Shown here piece after piece: positions 10,465-21,330 of a DNA stretch of 64,000 bases. Below the pieces are notes generated by a model. That model was not told the DNA's origin. It was given only the letters and a program-made list of their open reading frames with translations, and made no database searches. Position 1 is the stretch's first letter. Each line of letters begins with the position of its first letter. This DNA comes from Emiliania huxleyi CCMP1516 (lineage: Eukaryota > Haptophyta > Isochrysidales > Noelaerhabdaceae). Both the position numbers and the translations under genes were made by a program. Location: contig NW_005201792.1 of NCBI RefSeq assembly GCF_000372725.1, forward strand, positions 532,933 through 596,932, written 5' to 3'.

Positions 10465-11520
10465 CCAGAGAGCAAACCCCGGCACTCTCTCATTCTCTCT
10501 TCACGCAAAACACATTCTCTCCGTTCACCCAATCAAACTCTGGGCCGGCGCGGGGGGCCCAGAGGGTGTCCATGCGGGGGGGAGATGGGGTCCCATGGCC
10601 CGCCGCAGGCGCCGATTTTTGGGCGATTTTTTCTTTTTCTAGATTTTTTACTTGTTTTCATGGGAATTCGGCGAACTTGCGGCCATGCTATCACGCCTTG
10701 CGACATCCTTTCGGCGCTGCTGACCGTGCCATGCTGCACAATTGATCACCTGCATAGCTCGCGGCCTTAGTATCAAGCATTCCGTTACGACCTGATCGTA
10801 CGGCCAGTAGGAAGGTGTCCTTCCATCGTGTGCACGCTTCTGGCGCAATGCGCGTCGCCTTGGACGTGGCTGCTGGCACTCTCGAGGCTATGCCTACACA
10901 GCCTCGCGCGCGCATGGGCAGTCAAGAGGGACCATGCACCTTCTCACGACAGCGCCGGTGCCTCTCTCTTGGACCGGCCAACTTGGTGGTCTAGTGTCAC
11001 CAATGTGGGACCAGTGCGGCATCGCGCCATCGACAGCTCTGAACTGCGCCTCACCACTGACCGGGAGAAGGCCGCCAAGTGGGCCAGCACAGGTCGCACA
11101 TTGTGGCAGCAGTCAGCAGTGCATGTCTGATAGCTAGAGCAGCGGCGTCAGGGTCGCAGGGTCGAATCGTGTCAAGCCTCTTGCCCGGCCGGCCGCGTGC
11201 AGACGTCGGCCTGTCTGCTGTCTGGAGTGATCTGTCGGCGGTCAGTACGACCGATCAGGTCGGAGTTTTCTGATGATTGGAGGGTCTATCTGTATGTACT
11301 CCTCGAGATCTCTCCAAATCTGCCCTCTACTTAACCGTACTTAATCGGGAAGTCGGTGCTAATAGAGACTAATAGAGCCGGAGCCCCGTTTCCGCACTGC
11401 GGCGCGGCGCACGGTGCCTCCGGGGGCCCCCGCGCCCCCCCAGAGCAATCATACAAAACAAATCTGCCAATCAATAGCAAACAAACAAATAACGGCTTGG
11501 TGGGCAAAGAAAGAATTTTA
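10463..11520. other. Region without a convincing gene
   Basis: Mixed sequence with no recognisable coding motif. The several 60-100 aa ORFs overlap each other on both strands. Confidence 0.45.
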
Positions 11521-11524
11521 CAAG

Positions 11525-11790
11525 AAAGCTCCGTCGCACGACACTGGGCACGGGACTGGCAGGCGCGCACTGGCACTAACACAGGTACAGGTACCGACTA
11601 CGCTCTACGGGAGCCGAGAAAGAAAGAACGAGAAACAGACAACCCAAGGGAGGGCTGGGAGGACGGAAAAACAGGGATTTTAAGGAGAAGAGTGTGGTGC
11701 TAGCCGTCGCCCACTCTTGGGCGTCTGCCTCTTCCTATCTCTCTCTCTCCGTGCAGTCTCAAGGCAGTCTCTCTCGCTCGGCTTCTTTGA
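11525..11790 (+). repeat. Dispersed repeat family, copy A
   Basis: Contains three linked words shared with other copies in the window: ACACTGGGCACGGGACTGG, CAACCCAAGGGAGGG followed by TGGGAGGACGG, and CTGCCTCTTCCTATCTCTCT ending in a pyrimidine tract and CAG. Other copies: 16590-16840 (inverted), 20880-20990 (partial, doubled), 42390-42715 (first word only), 43770-44010, and a diverged one at 58370-58520. Confidence 0.75.
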
Positions 11791-11840
11791 TTCTCTCGGC
11801 GCGGCGAGGGTCCTGATGCCTATGGGCTTCAGATCTCTCA

Positions 11841-12195
11841 GTTAGGCGAGTGGGTCTGCGACGCTTGCCTGGAGGGCTTCTTGGGGGGTGGCTTCGGCGA
11901 CTACTCGGAGCTGCGCAGCGGCAACGTTGCGCCGTATTCGAGTAACCCCTGGATAGGTCGCTCGCGCGACCTCTCCTGGATGCGCAAGGGGCCCATAGGG
12001 GTCACGCGAAGGGAGGCGCTGTTAGCGGCGGGGGAGGCGGAGGCGGCCGCGCGGGCGGCGGAGAAGGCGGCGCGGGCGGCGGGGGGGGGGGGGGAGGGCG
12101 GCGGCCGCGGGCGGCAGTCCCGCGAGGCACGCCGGCGGAAGGGTTCGTCTTCCCGGGGCGGGGTGCGCACTGCGCGCCGCGAGGATGTAGGATGA
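11841..12195 (+). CDS. Possible exon of an unrecognised gene
   Basis: After a pyrimidine-rich TCTCAG the frame reads LGEWVCDACLEGFLGGGF, a C-x2-C segment typical of folded sequence, then an Ala/Glu-rich stretch and a basic tail, stopping at 12195. There is no clear start. It may be the last exon of a gene whose upstream part lies in or before the repeat at 11525-11790, or a gene fragment. Confidence 0.25.
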
Positions 12196-12472
12196 GGAGC
12201 CTGAGCCAGGGGAGGGTTGGGAAGGGGGGGCGAGGCCGGAGGTGTGAAGGCCTCTTCGACGGCCCATAAGGGGCCGTTGTCTGCTGTGCCTTTTGTGGTG
12301 CTAGTTCGTGCCAGTCTGCTGTGAGAGGGGCTTGTATTCGTAGAATTCTCACCAGCACTCCCCATTTGACCGGACGCGTCGGATCGGACACACAAGCAAG
12401 CCCAAGCCCACAGCCCACAGCCCCGCGACAGCGCGCCGCTTTGTGCTTGTGCCAACGCCCTCCGTCCCAGAG

Positions 12473-14958
12473 ATGGGCCGAGGTAGCAACCCGCAGATGG
12501 GCGAGACCTCCATCAGCGTCGTCGCTCGCTTCCGCCCCGCGCGGCCTGGCGCCTCGGTTGACGGCGACGTTCGCTTTGGGGACGATGGGCTGTCCGTGGA
12601 GACGGCGGCGAGCAGCCACACCTTTGACGGCGTGCTACCGCCGCACGCGTCGCAAGAGGAGACGTACGCGCAGGTCTCTCCCATCGTGGAGGCGGTGCTG
12701 CAGGGGTACAACGGCACGGTGCTCGCGTATGGGCAGACCGGCTCTGGCAAGACGCACAGCGTGACTGGCACTGCGCGAGACCCCGGCATCCTGCAACGCG
12801 CGGTGCGGCACATATTTGAGTGGATCCGGTCCGACGCGGGCGCCGCGACGCACCGGCTCACCTGCTCCTACCTCGAGATCTACAAGGAGAATGTGCGCGA
12901 CCTGCTCGAGCCGTCGGACGCTTCCCTCTCTGTGAGGGAATCGGGCAAGCGCGGCGTCTTCGTGGACGGGCTGAGCCAGGCGCAGGTGACGAAGGAGGAG
13001 GAGGCGCCGCGCTTGGCCGGCGGCAGGCCGCGCCGCCGCCTCTCCGCCCCCGAGCCCCTCCCGCCCCTTTTCCGCAGGTGCTTCGCTGCCTCGAGACCGG
13101 CGGATCGAGCCGGAGGGTTGGCGCCACGCAGATGAACGCGCAGTCCTCGCGCTCGCACGCGCTGCTCACGCTCACGCTTGAGCGGAAGGGCGCGGACGGC
13201 TCGGTGCGGGTGTCGCGGCTCAACGTGGCCGATCTCGCCGGCTCCGAGAAGGTTAGCCGGACGGGCGCGGCGGGCGAGCCTTCTCGAGGAGAGGGCAGAG
13301 GTGCGGCTGGGCGGGAGCTGGCGTGAGCCTTCTCGGAAGTGTCCTCCAGGCGAGACGCTGGAGGAGGCCAAGGGCATCAACGCGTCGCTCTCGGCTCCGC
13401 CGCCTCCCTCCGCCCTCCCCGCCGCAGCCGCGCCTGCCTGAGGTCTGGCTTGCAACTCCCAGGCGCTCTCGATGGTCATCTCCGCCCTCGCCGACGGGAA
13501 GGCGCACTCGCCGAGCCTGTGATTGAGACCGTTGGTGAGGAATCACTCTGAACTTGCTGGCGAAAAGGCGCACGTCCCGTACCGCAACTCGAAGCTGACG
13601 CGCATCCTGCAAGAGTCGCTCGGAGGCAACTCCAAGACGCTGCTGCTCGTCGCCTGCTCGCCAGAGGAGAGCGACGCCTCCGAGACGCACTCGACGCTGC
13701 TCTTCGCCTCGCGCGCAAAGACGATTCAGACCGTCGCCGTGGTCAACACCATCCTCCCGCCCGAGCAGCCGCCCGACCCGCGCCAGACGGAGCTGAGCGA
13801 GACCAACGAGCAGCTGCGAGCAGAGCTGGCCGAAGCGCACGCCAAGCTCGCTCAGCTTCGCAGCGACTGCGGCGGTGGCGACTGCGGCGGCGGCGGCGGG
13901 GGCTATTCTGGCGGCCGCGGCGGCAGTGGGTCTAGCGACGATTGGGGCGTCGGCGGTGCAGCCGCGCCAGAGTCGCGATATGGGTGGAGTGAAGCGGCGG
14001 AGGCGGCGGCGGCGGCGGCGGCAGCCGCAGCGGAGGCGGCGGCGGCAGAAGCTGCGGAGGGCGCGGCGCAACTCGGGCAGCAGCTCGCTGCAGCCGACGC
14101 GCGCGCTGATGACTTGCAGCAGCGGCTCGAGGAGAGCGAGCACGACCTTGTGGCGCTGCAGGCTGTCGGGCGGTCGCACGAGGCCGAGGCGGAGGGGCTG
14201 CGGGCCGAGGCGGAGGAGCTGCGCGCGCGGCTCGAGGAGGCGATGCGGGCGCGGGCGGGGGAGGAGGGAGAGATGCGGGCGCGGCTGGAGGAGGCGGAGG
14301 GGCGGCGCGAGGCCGAGGCGGCGGAGCTGCAGCGCATCCGCGGCGAGCTTCAGCGGCTCCGCCGGCCGAGGAGGGTGGCGCCCGGCCGCGGGTCTTTGCA
14401 CGGCGACGTGGCCGCCGCGCTGAGAGAGCTCGAGGAGGAGGCGGACACGGCGCGGCGCAGGGGCGGGAGGGACGACGCCTTGCAGAGCACCGTCGCGGAG
14501 CTCCGGCTGCAGCTGAGCGAGCAGCGGAGGCGGGCCTTGCCGCCGCCGGGGGGGGAGGGGAGGGACGGGACGGGATCACGCGCGTGCCCGCAAGTGGCCG
14601 TGCCCGCCCGCAGCGGTTCGTCAGGGCCCAAAAACAAGGGCGATGCGGACGCTGACACCCCCTCCCCTTCACCCTTTGCAGGTGGGCGGCGGCCGAGGTG
14701 GCGGAGCTGCGCAGGCAGCTCAAGCAGCCCGTTCCGGCGGCCCCGCACCCCACGCCGAGGCACGTGCGGACAGCGCCCGTCGAAGCGCAGCCAGAGGCGC
14801 CGCTCACGACGCCCCCTCGCCGCCGCCACTCATGGTGGTGGAGGCTATTCATTCGAGCTCGCCGGTGCCCCGAGCCCGACAGCAGCGCCACCGGCGCAGT
14901 CGCCTCGCCCCCGAGCGATATGCGGACGAGCTCGAGGGCGCTGTCGGGGTTCGTGTGA
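12473..14958 (+). CDS. Kinesin motor protein with coiled-coil tail
   Basis: Microtubule motor. Exons 12473-13003, 13078-13273, 13350-13393, 13463-13501, 13568-14529 and 14682-14958 join in phase to 682 aa. The motor fills about residues 10-345: start VVARFRP, P-loop GQTGSGKT (about 87-94), switch I SSRSH, switch II DLAGSE, then [19 protein letters not shown] and VACSP. The remainder is a Gly/Ser linker and Glu/Ala/Arg heptad-like coiled coil, then a basic tail. [16 protein letters not shown] resembles conventional kinesin-type motors, but the short tail prevents subfamily assignment. All five introns have GC donors and AG|G acceptors; the motor alignment fixes the first four. GCGAG and AAGGCGCAC are duplicated across introns 2 and 4. 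The start is the first ATG before the motor. Confidence 0.93.
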
Positions 14959-15110
14959 AAGCTGCACGACCTGAAGCGGGAAGCGCGCGTTCAGGAGCGC
15001 TGTGTGGGTTTTGTTACATCCCAAGGCTTATGATCCGATCTGTGACGCGTGGATATCGAGCGCGCAAAAAAACGCTCCGGCCGGCCTCTCTCAGCTCTCT
15101 GTCTCTCGTG

Positions 15111-15494
15111 ACTCGTCTAGAGCTGTCAAACGTTAAGAGCTGAACAGTGTTGCTAGTGTTAACAGTAACAACAGAACAACAGTGGGGCTCCCCAACAACA
15201 GTAGCTAACGTTAGGCCAGCTGAACAACAATAAGGAAGGCCTGGCAGTGACCCACGACGATCTCCAGCGTCCAGTGCGGGTAATACCCGAAAATACCTGG
15301 AAACCCCCAGGTATTTTCGGGTTTTACCCGGGTTTTTGGCATTTTCTGCTTGCTGACCACTGAACAACAGTAACAACAGTAACAAACAGTAACAGCTTGG
15401 GCTGGGGAGAACACTTGAACAACGTTGAGGATTTTCAGCCAACAATAGTGCAACTGTTAGGCCCAAAGTTAACGTTTGACAGCTCTAGACTCGT
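15111..15494. mobile_element. MITE-like element with terminal inverted repeats
   Basis: The element 15118-15488 (371 bp) begins with TAGAGCTGTCAAACGTTAA and ends with its reverse complement. It is flanked by ACTCGT (15111-15116 and 15489-15494), a 6-bp (possibly 7-bp) target duplication. The interior is rich in AACAACAG and has no coding capacity. It is a non-autonomous DNA-transposon derivative. The superfamily cannot be named from this copy. Confidence 0.85.
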
Positions 15495-16589
15495 CAGCAC
15501 TCCGCGCGCGTGCGTCGACCGTCGTGCGTCGAGGTACTGAGGAGCCGTCGTACGTACGAGGAGCCGTCGAGCGCACGCCCGTGCCCCGCCCCCGTGAGCC
15601 GTGAGCCGTGTACGGGGGGAAGGACCGTGAGTTGACGGAAATCGGAGGACGCGACCCACTTCGTCGCCACAGACGGTCCCGCGCCTCGCCGCTATGACGG
15701 GGACACACCCCGCACCGTCCGCTGTGTCCCCGTCTTTGTCCGGAGTGAAAAGTCCAACGCGCTCGTCGGTGACGGCTTCCTCCAACCTGCGCCGCGCTCG
15801 GCGAACCTCGACAGCGCCCTTGGTGGCATGCAGCTCTTTGCGCCTGGAAGCCTGGAGTGAAGCTCCTCTGCTGCTCACACACTCTGCACAGTTGACACAG
15901 CCTACTGTGCGGCTGCCACAGCTGTGACAGCGATGGGCTCGCCCTCACTGGCCCTCAGTCACTTGTGCTGCGGCTTGTGTGAGCAACACTGCTCGGCGAC
16001 TGCCGGCACGCTGTGTGTGAGACCATGGGTGGGTGTGAGGTAAAACCACGCTACCAGCCTACCAGCGCTTGGTCACATCAGCCCTGAGGTCAGATTCTTC
16101 TCCTCTGTTGATGGTAACACTTGTCTACTCGCTGGAGCCGAGCAGGAGGGCCTGTGAGCAAAGTCGGCGGGGGGGGCGGCGGGGGGGGGGGAGGGGGGGG
16201 CGTCGCGGGGGAGCGGGGGAGGAAGAGGGGGAGGGACCCGATTGAGGAGGAGGCGGTGGGTGTGGAAGGTGGGGAGGAGGGGGGCGTGTTTGGGGAGATG
16301 GGGGATCGGGGGGGGCGGGCGGAGGAGGTGGGCGCCTCGAGTGAGGCGGGGGATGGGGGCGGGCGGCGACACCCGAGGAACAAGCGCAGGCGCGCGAAAC
16401 CGCGTCGGGCGAGGGAGTATGACCGGGCCCGAGGATAGCATGGTACCGAGTAGCGTGGGGAGCGTGCTTTGCGTGTGTAGTACGTCTGCGAGTTGCTACT
16501 TTACCTTCTCCAACCGGCTAAAAGCCTGCCCGTCGCCCCCCCCCCCCCCGCCCCAGGGAGAGAACGACGAGGGTGGGACGACCGCGAGG
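15495..16589. other. Region without a convincing gene; G-tracts
   Basis: 16165-16400 is extremely G-rich on the plus strand (many runs of 4 or more G). Long Pro-rich minus-strand ORFs here are composition artefacts. Confidence 0.55.
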
Positions 16590-16840
16590 TGGCATGAAGG
16601 TTGCAGCGAGAATCGGCGAGAGACTGCGAAGAGAGATAGGAAGAGGCAGACTCCCTAGGGTGGGCGACGGATAGCGCACCACACACCTCTCCTTAAAATC
16701 CCTGTGTGGTGGCGGCGTGCCGTCCTCCCATCCCTCCCTTGGTTGTCTGTTTTCTTTCTTTTTTCGCTGCCTAGAAAGCAACCCAATGCGCGAGGACCGG
16801 TTGCGGAATTCTTTATTCCGTGCCTAGTGTCGTGCGAGGG
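16590..16840 (-). repeat. Dispersed repeat family, copy B (inverted)
   Basis: Reverse complement of the family at 11525-11790. It has the ACACTAGGCACGG word near 16820-16835, AAGAAAGAAAACAGACAACC then AAGGGAGGGATGGGAGGACGG near 16720-16765, CAGGGATTTTAAGGAGA, and CTTCCTATCTCTCTTCGCAG near 16625-16645. Confidence 0.75.
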
Positions 16841-16952
16841 AGTTCTTGTAACATTCTTTATTCCAACGTAAAATTCTTTTTTTCAACCTGGTTCGCTTCG
16901 GCTCCTCTCCTGGACCAAGTCTCGCCACTGCTCTCGCACCTCACTCCCACCC

Positions 16953-17609
16953 ATGCTCGACGCATCCAACCTCGGAGACCTCGCGGCGGAGGACTGGCAG
17001 TGGCCCGAGGAGGGCGCGCAGCGCTCGGCCTACTATGCTCCCAACCGCGTCGAGACGCAGGAGCCGCCGGCGCCCAAGCCAGAGCCCAAGCTGCTGAAGC
17101 GGGGGAGCGCCGCGCCGGCGGCGTCGAGCGAGGCCGCAGCGGTCGGCGCCGCGGGCGGAGCCGCGCCGGCGCAGCGCACGGTCCACATCTCGGACTATGC
17201 GTGGGCTGACGACGGTCTGCACGTCAAGGTGTACCTGAGCGTGCCTGGCGTGCGGCGTGAGGCAGTCCAGTGTGAATTTCGCGACGACGCGGTCGACTTT
17301 GCAGCCGAGGGCCTGCCCGACGGCACGAGGCGGGTGCTCGCGCTCCGCCGACTCTACGACCACATCCACCCTCCCGGCTGCTCGTGCAAGGTGCTCGAGT
17401 CCAAGGGCAAGGTTGTGCTCGCCCTCGCCAAGCCGCCGCGCAGCACCACCTTTGACGCGGTCAAGGATTGGCGGACGCTCACGCTGGCCTGCGGCGCCGA
17501 GCGCATAGACGTCGCCGACCCGTTCGCCTCCCACCAGCAGAAGAGCTTTGACGGGATGATGGCGGGTCTGCCGCCACTGCCAGCCAAGTCTGCGGCGAGG
17601 CCGCACTGA
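16953..17609 (+). CDS. CS-domain protein, CacyBP/SIP-like
   Basis: A single-exon 218-aa protein from the ATG at 16953. Residues 1-70 are Ala/Pro-rich. A CS (p23-like) domain spans about 78-185: DYAWADDGLHVKVYLSVPGV, then LRRLYDHIHPPGCSCKV and LALAK, closing with W-RTL. DYAW...VKVYLSVPGV followed by a second-strand L..I.P..S resembles the central domain of calcyclin-binding protein (CacyBP/SIP), an adaptor in ubiquitin-ligase and HSP90-related assemblies; other CS proteins (NudC, p23) fit less well. The N-terminal Siah-binding region and C-terminal SGS part are not obvious. It converges with CLPTM1, 275 bp downstream. There is no intron, unusual among its neighbours. Confidence 0.78.
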   Translation: MLDASNLGDLAAEDWQWPEEGAQRSAYYAPNRVETQEPPAPKPEPKLLKRGSAAPAASSEAAAVGAAGGAAPAQRTVHISDYAWADDGLHVKVYLSVPGVRREAVQCEFRDDAVDFAAEGLPDGTRRVLALRRLYDHIHPPGCSCKVLESKGKVVLALAKPPRSTTFDAVKDWRTLTLACGAERIDVADPFASHQQKSFDGMMAGLPPLPAKSAARPH

Positions 17610-17883
17610 CGGCTCGGCGAGGACTATACAGCACAAGAGATATCAACTGATTTTGGTGACTGGTCGTTTAAAATGACGTTTCTCACACAAATCTGCAGCT
17701 CACTCTAGGCCCCGGGGGACTGGGCGCGAGAGATCGATGTACATACACAGCTACGCGGGCCCCGCGCTTTACGTTGCGCGCGCCCCGCGCGCGCACGAAC
17801 AGTGCGACAACGTCAAAGAGGAGAGCTAGCCCAACCCGCAAAAGACACAGCGCAAATGAGATACATAGTACATCCAAAGCCAA

Positions 17884-20552
17884 TCATTCGGCTTTGGGCT
17901 TGCCGTCCGCGTCGACAGGCGCGGTGCTCCCCGGCGCCTGGGGTGGCGCAGGCAGCGCCTCGCTGCCCTCCTCCTCGCCCACCTGCCCAAACTCGTTCGC
18001 GCGGCGCGAGTCGACCCCGTACGCCCAACGCTGGTAGAGGTAGACGACGAAGATGAGGTCGTCGCGCAGGCAGGAGAGGCGGTGCATGGTTGGCATGGTG
18101 ATGACGAAGGCGAAGAGGTCGTCGACGAAGGTGTTGAGCGCCTTGTACATGAAGGTCTTCCACGGCATGTGCGCGGTCGACTTGAGCCGGTAGTTGATGA
18201 AGAGCTGCGGCGTCATCTTGATGAAGCCAAACGAGTACACGCTGTGCGACAAGCGGAGGGATCGCCAAGCGGCGGCGGGGCGGGGGGCGGGGCGGGCGGC
18301 GGGCCCTCCCTCACCAGCCGACCACGGCGCGCAGCAGCCACGAGTACCAAGACTTGTGCTCGTCGTAAAGCAGCGAGTAGGACGCGTAGCCGACCGCCAG
18401 CGGCGCGATCACGCGGCCGAGGTACGCCATCGCCTCCTCGTCGTGCGCCTTTGTGTCGGAGAGCACGTACGAGTCGGCCGCCGTGAGCTGCAGCCGCGGC
18501 CGCCACGACCCGGCTGGCCAGCGCAGTGCGACCGACTTGACGATCTTGCGCAGCTTCCAGGCCTCGATGAGCAGGCCGACGCCGTTGGAGAGGAGGATGA
18601 CCTAGGCGAGCCTCGCCGAGGTGAGCCGAGGCCGAGGCTGCACCGCCGTGGGGTGGCGAGGAGGAGGCTGGCCCAGGAGGTGTCCGAGTCGAGGAGGTAG
18701 AGGAAGATGACGGCCTGGATGAAGAGGTTGAGGAGCAGCGAGTTGAGGGAGATGCCCTTCATCGACTTGTTGTCGCGCCAGAACTGGACGTCGTTCTTGA
18801 AGGCGAGGAAGTCGAAGAGGCTGTGCAGCAGCGAGACAGCCATCGTCAGGCCGAGCAGCCACGGGTTGGTCTCGAGCAGCATCCTGCGCATCTCCTCCAC
18901 CATCTCGTCGCCGTGCACCGCCGCCTGCGCCGCGAGGGGCCGCGTCATCCACCTCCGCTGCGTCTCGGCTCAGCCTAGGGCGACGTCTCCGCTGTGCATC
19001 TGGGCCCGCATCTGGGTCCGCATCTCGGCTGCGTCTCGGCTGCGTCTCGGCCTGCATCTCGAGGGATTGTGTCATCTGCATGCCGAGCTGCCACTTGACC
19101 AGACTCGTCGGCGCGAGACTCACGGTGAGGTTGAGGTACCCGGTGGAGGCGTTGAGGCGAGGCATGCCGCTGCGCAGGCTCCACAGCTCGTTGACGTACA
19201 GCGGCGGCGTGTAGGCGCCCGTCGCAGGCTCGACGCGCAGGGCGTGCCGCATCTGTGGCGGGATGCCGTTCGGCGGGAAGGAGGTGAAGTCCGAGAGGAG
19301 GTCGAGCCTACGGCGCGTGTCGCGGGCGTGTGTCGTCGACGTGTCGTGGACAGATCCCTCGAGCGGGAGAGGTGGAGGGCGAGCCGGACGGCGCCACCCG
19401 CCCAGTGAGGAAAGACGTCGAACTCGCCCGTGCCGGTGCTGTGCAGCGTCCGCATCACGTCGAGCAGCGACGAATCCGCGCCGCCACCGCCCCCTCCGCC
19501 GCCGCCAGACGCTGCCTCGCCGCCGCCGCTCCCTCCCAGCGCGACCTCGCGGCCCGCCGAGCCGCCGCCGCCGCCCTCCGCAGGCGCAGCCTCGTGGTCC
19601 GGCGCAGCCTCGTGGTCCGGCGCAGCCCGGTGGTCCGGCGCAGCCTCGTGGTCCGGCGCAGCCCGGTGGTCCGGCGCAGCCTCGTGGTCTGGCGCAGCCT
19701 CGTGGTCTGGCGCGGGGTCCGCAGACGTGCTGGGAAGGGCGTGTCCGCCTGGTGGGTTGCCCTCACCACCGCCGGCCCCGTCACCGCCCTCGACCTCCCC
19801 GCCGCCCGCCTCCTCGCCCGACAGCAGCCTCTTGGTGCTCGACTTCCTGCGCACCTTTTGCTGCCGCACCAGAGGGACGTGCGCCTGCGGGAGAGGCAGG
19901 CGCGCGGGGGCGTGGGCGAGGGCCAGGGGGAGAGGCAGCGAGGGCCAGGCGGGAGCGAGGGCGGGAGCGAGCGAGCCAGGCGGCGAGGGCGGCGGCGAGG
20001 GCGGCGGAGGTGGGGGCAGAGGGCGAGGGCGGGATGCGCCTCCGTCACAGCGGCAGCAGCCGGGACGGTTGCGATCCCCGGCGGCGGGACGACCGACACG
20101 TAGGCGTGGAGCCAGAGCTGCGAGCGGTTGGCTCTCAGCTCGTCTGTTGGCTCGAGCGTCAAGCTCACCGTGTGGCTGCAGTCCGCCTCGTCTGCGGCGC
20201 CGTAGACGAGGCCCTCGGCGGTGGCGACTAGCCCGCGGGACGCAGCGGCCGCGTCTGTGGCGGGGACGACCGCCGCGCCTCCGGCGGACGGATCCAGGTG
20301 CGGCCGCTCAAAGTGTGCGCCGTCCGAGAGGTAGAGCTGCAGGGCGAGCTTCGATCCGCGAGGCCACGCGTTGACGTGCGGCGGCCTGGTCACGCGCTGC
20401 ACCTCTCCGGCTTCGGCCGGTGCCGCCTGCGCCTGTGCCTGCTTCGCCTTTAGTCTCGCCGGCTTGAGGATGAAGTTGTTGACGCAGTAAAAGACGCAGG
20501 CGTAACAAAAGACGAAGCGAAAGATCTGATGCAAGGCGCCCGACACAGCCAT
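17884..20552 (-). CDS. CLPTM1: CLPTM1 family multi-pass membrane protein
   Basis: Exons on the minus strand: 20552-20040, 19884-19385, 19307-19052, 18957-18673, 18601-18315 and 18241-17884; phases add up to 732 aa. The family (cleft lip and palate transmembrane protein 1) lies in ER/Golgi-type membranes and affects receptor trafficking and lipid scrambling. Diagnostic blocks: LWLHAYVSV, YTPPLYVNELWSL, LVKWQLGMQM, ETNPWLLGLTMAVSLLHS with FDFLAFKNDVQFW, then GFIKMTPQLFINYRLKS and KALNTFVDDLFAFVITMP. Introns 1-4 have GC donors; the last is GT. Exon 2 carries an 18-bp minisatellite encoding repeated APDHEA/APDHRA. Intron 19308-19384 starts with a near copy of the next exon start. The start is the only ATG before the N-terminal hydrophobic helix. 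Confidence 0.93.
19588..19720 (-). repeat. Coding 18-bp minisatellite in CLPTM1
   Basis: Seven near-identical 18-bp units encode APDHEA or APDHRA in the acidic linker of exon 2. The repeat stays in frame, so length changes would only alter linker length. Confidence 0.9.
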
Positions 20553-20879
20553 CGGGCTGCCTGGTACGTGCTACGACTGTCTGGTCCCGCGCTACGACGG
20601 TCTGCCGAGCCGCCACGCGGCTGCCCGACTCGCACCGCTGCGGTCTTCGGCGTCCCTCGGCTCGAGCCCCACACAGCGACACCGTGCTGGCCGCGAACAG
20701 GCCAATCGATTTTTTTTCAGTATTTTCGGCGGACATTCCCGTAGGAGGACTCTGCTGACAGGGTTTGCGATGAGGAGCGACCCGAAGGGTTTCTCGGAGG
20801 TTAGTTTTCAACGCCGAGAAGAAGTCTCATGGATCTTGTTTTGTGTGCGCTTTCTCTTGTCTCGAGCTCTCGACGAGAA

Positions 20880-20990
20880 GGCAAAAAGAAAGAAAGAAAA
20901 CAGACAACCCAAGGGAGGGATGGGAGGACGGCAGAAAGAAAGACAGAAAACGGACAACCCAAGGGAGGGATGGGAGGACGGCACGCCGCC
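20880..20990 (+). repeat. Dispersed repeat family, partial copy in tandem
   Basis: The core AAACAGACAACCCAAGGGAG and GGATGGGAGGACGGCA occurs twice in direct tandem (about 20896-20934 and 20948-20984), as in the repeat at 11525-11790. It lies in the 778-bp divergent gap between CLPTM1 and the M20 peptidase. Confidence 0.8.
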
Positions 20991-21330
20991 ACTTCCCGTT
21001 TTTTAGGAAGTCACGCTTTCTTTGTACTCTCGTGAGGCTGTGAAAGCACGCCCAAATTAGCGGATTTGGGTACTTGCCCCCGAAGGCAAGTGCGTCTGCA
21101 CCGCTCAATAAGAGGGCTCCCGCGGCGATCAACACCACAACTCCTTTTCTAAAAAAATCGAGCACAATTGCGTTACATGGGCATGGCCGGGGTTTCTGCA
21201 CCGAACGATCTTACTTTCGGTCTATCGAAAGTGTTGCGCCATAAAGTACTTTCTTTGCCGCCGCCGAGTTCTTTTGTTTATATTCTTTGCCGCCGCAAGG
21301 CCGCTTTCGTGCGCTGGTTAGGGCATCACG

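Noticed and set aside
10279-10770. 163-aa ORF with Thr-His and Arg-Glu repeats
   Set aside because: Translation of AC and AG microsatellites.
19308-19384. Frameshift in CLPTM1
   Set aside because: At first the frame seemed broken; a 77-bp GC-AG intron restores phase and the conserved block, so no frameshift is needed.
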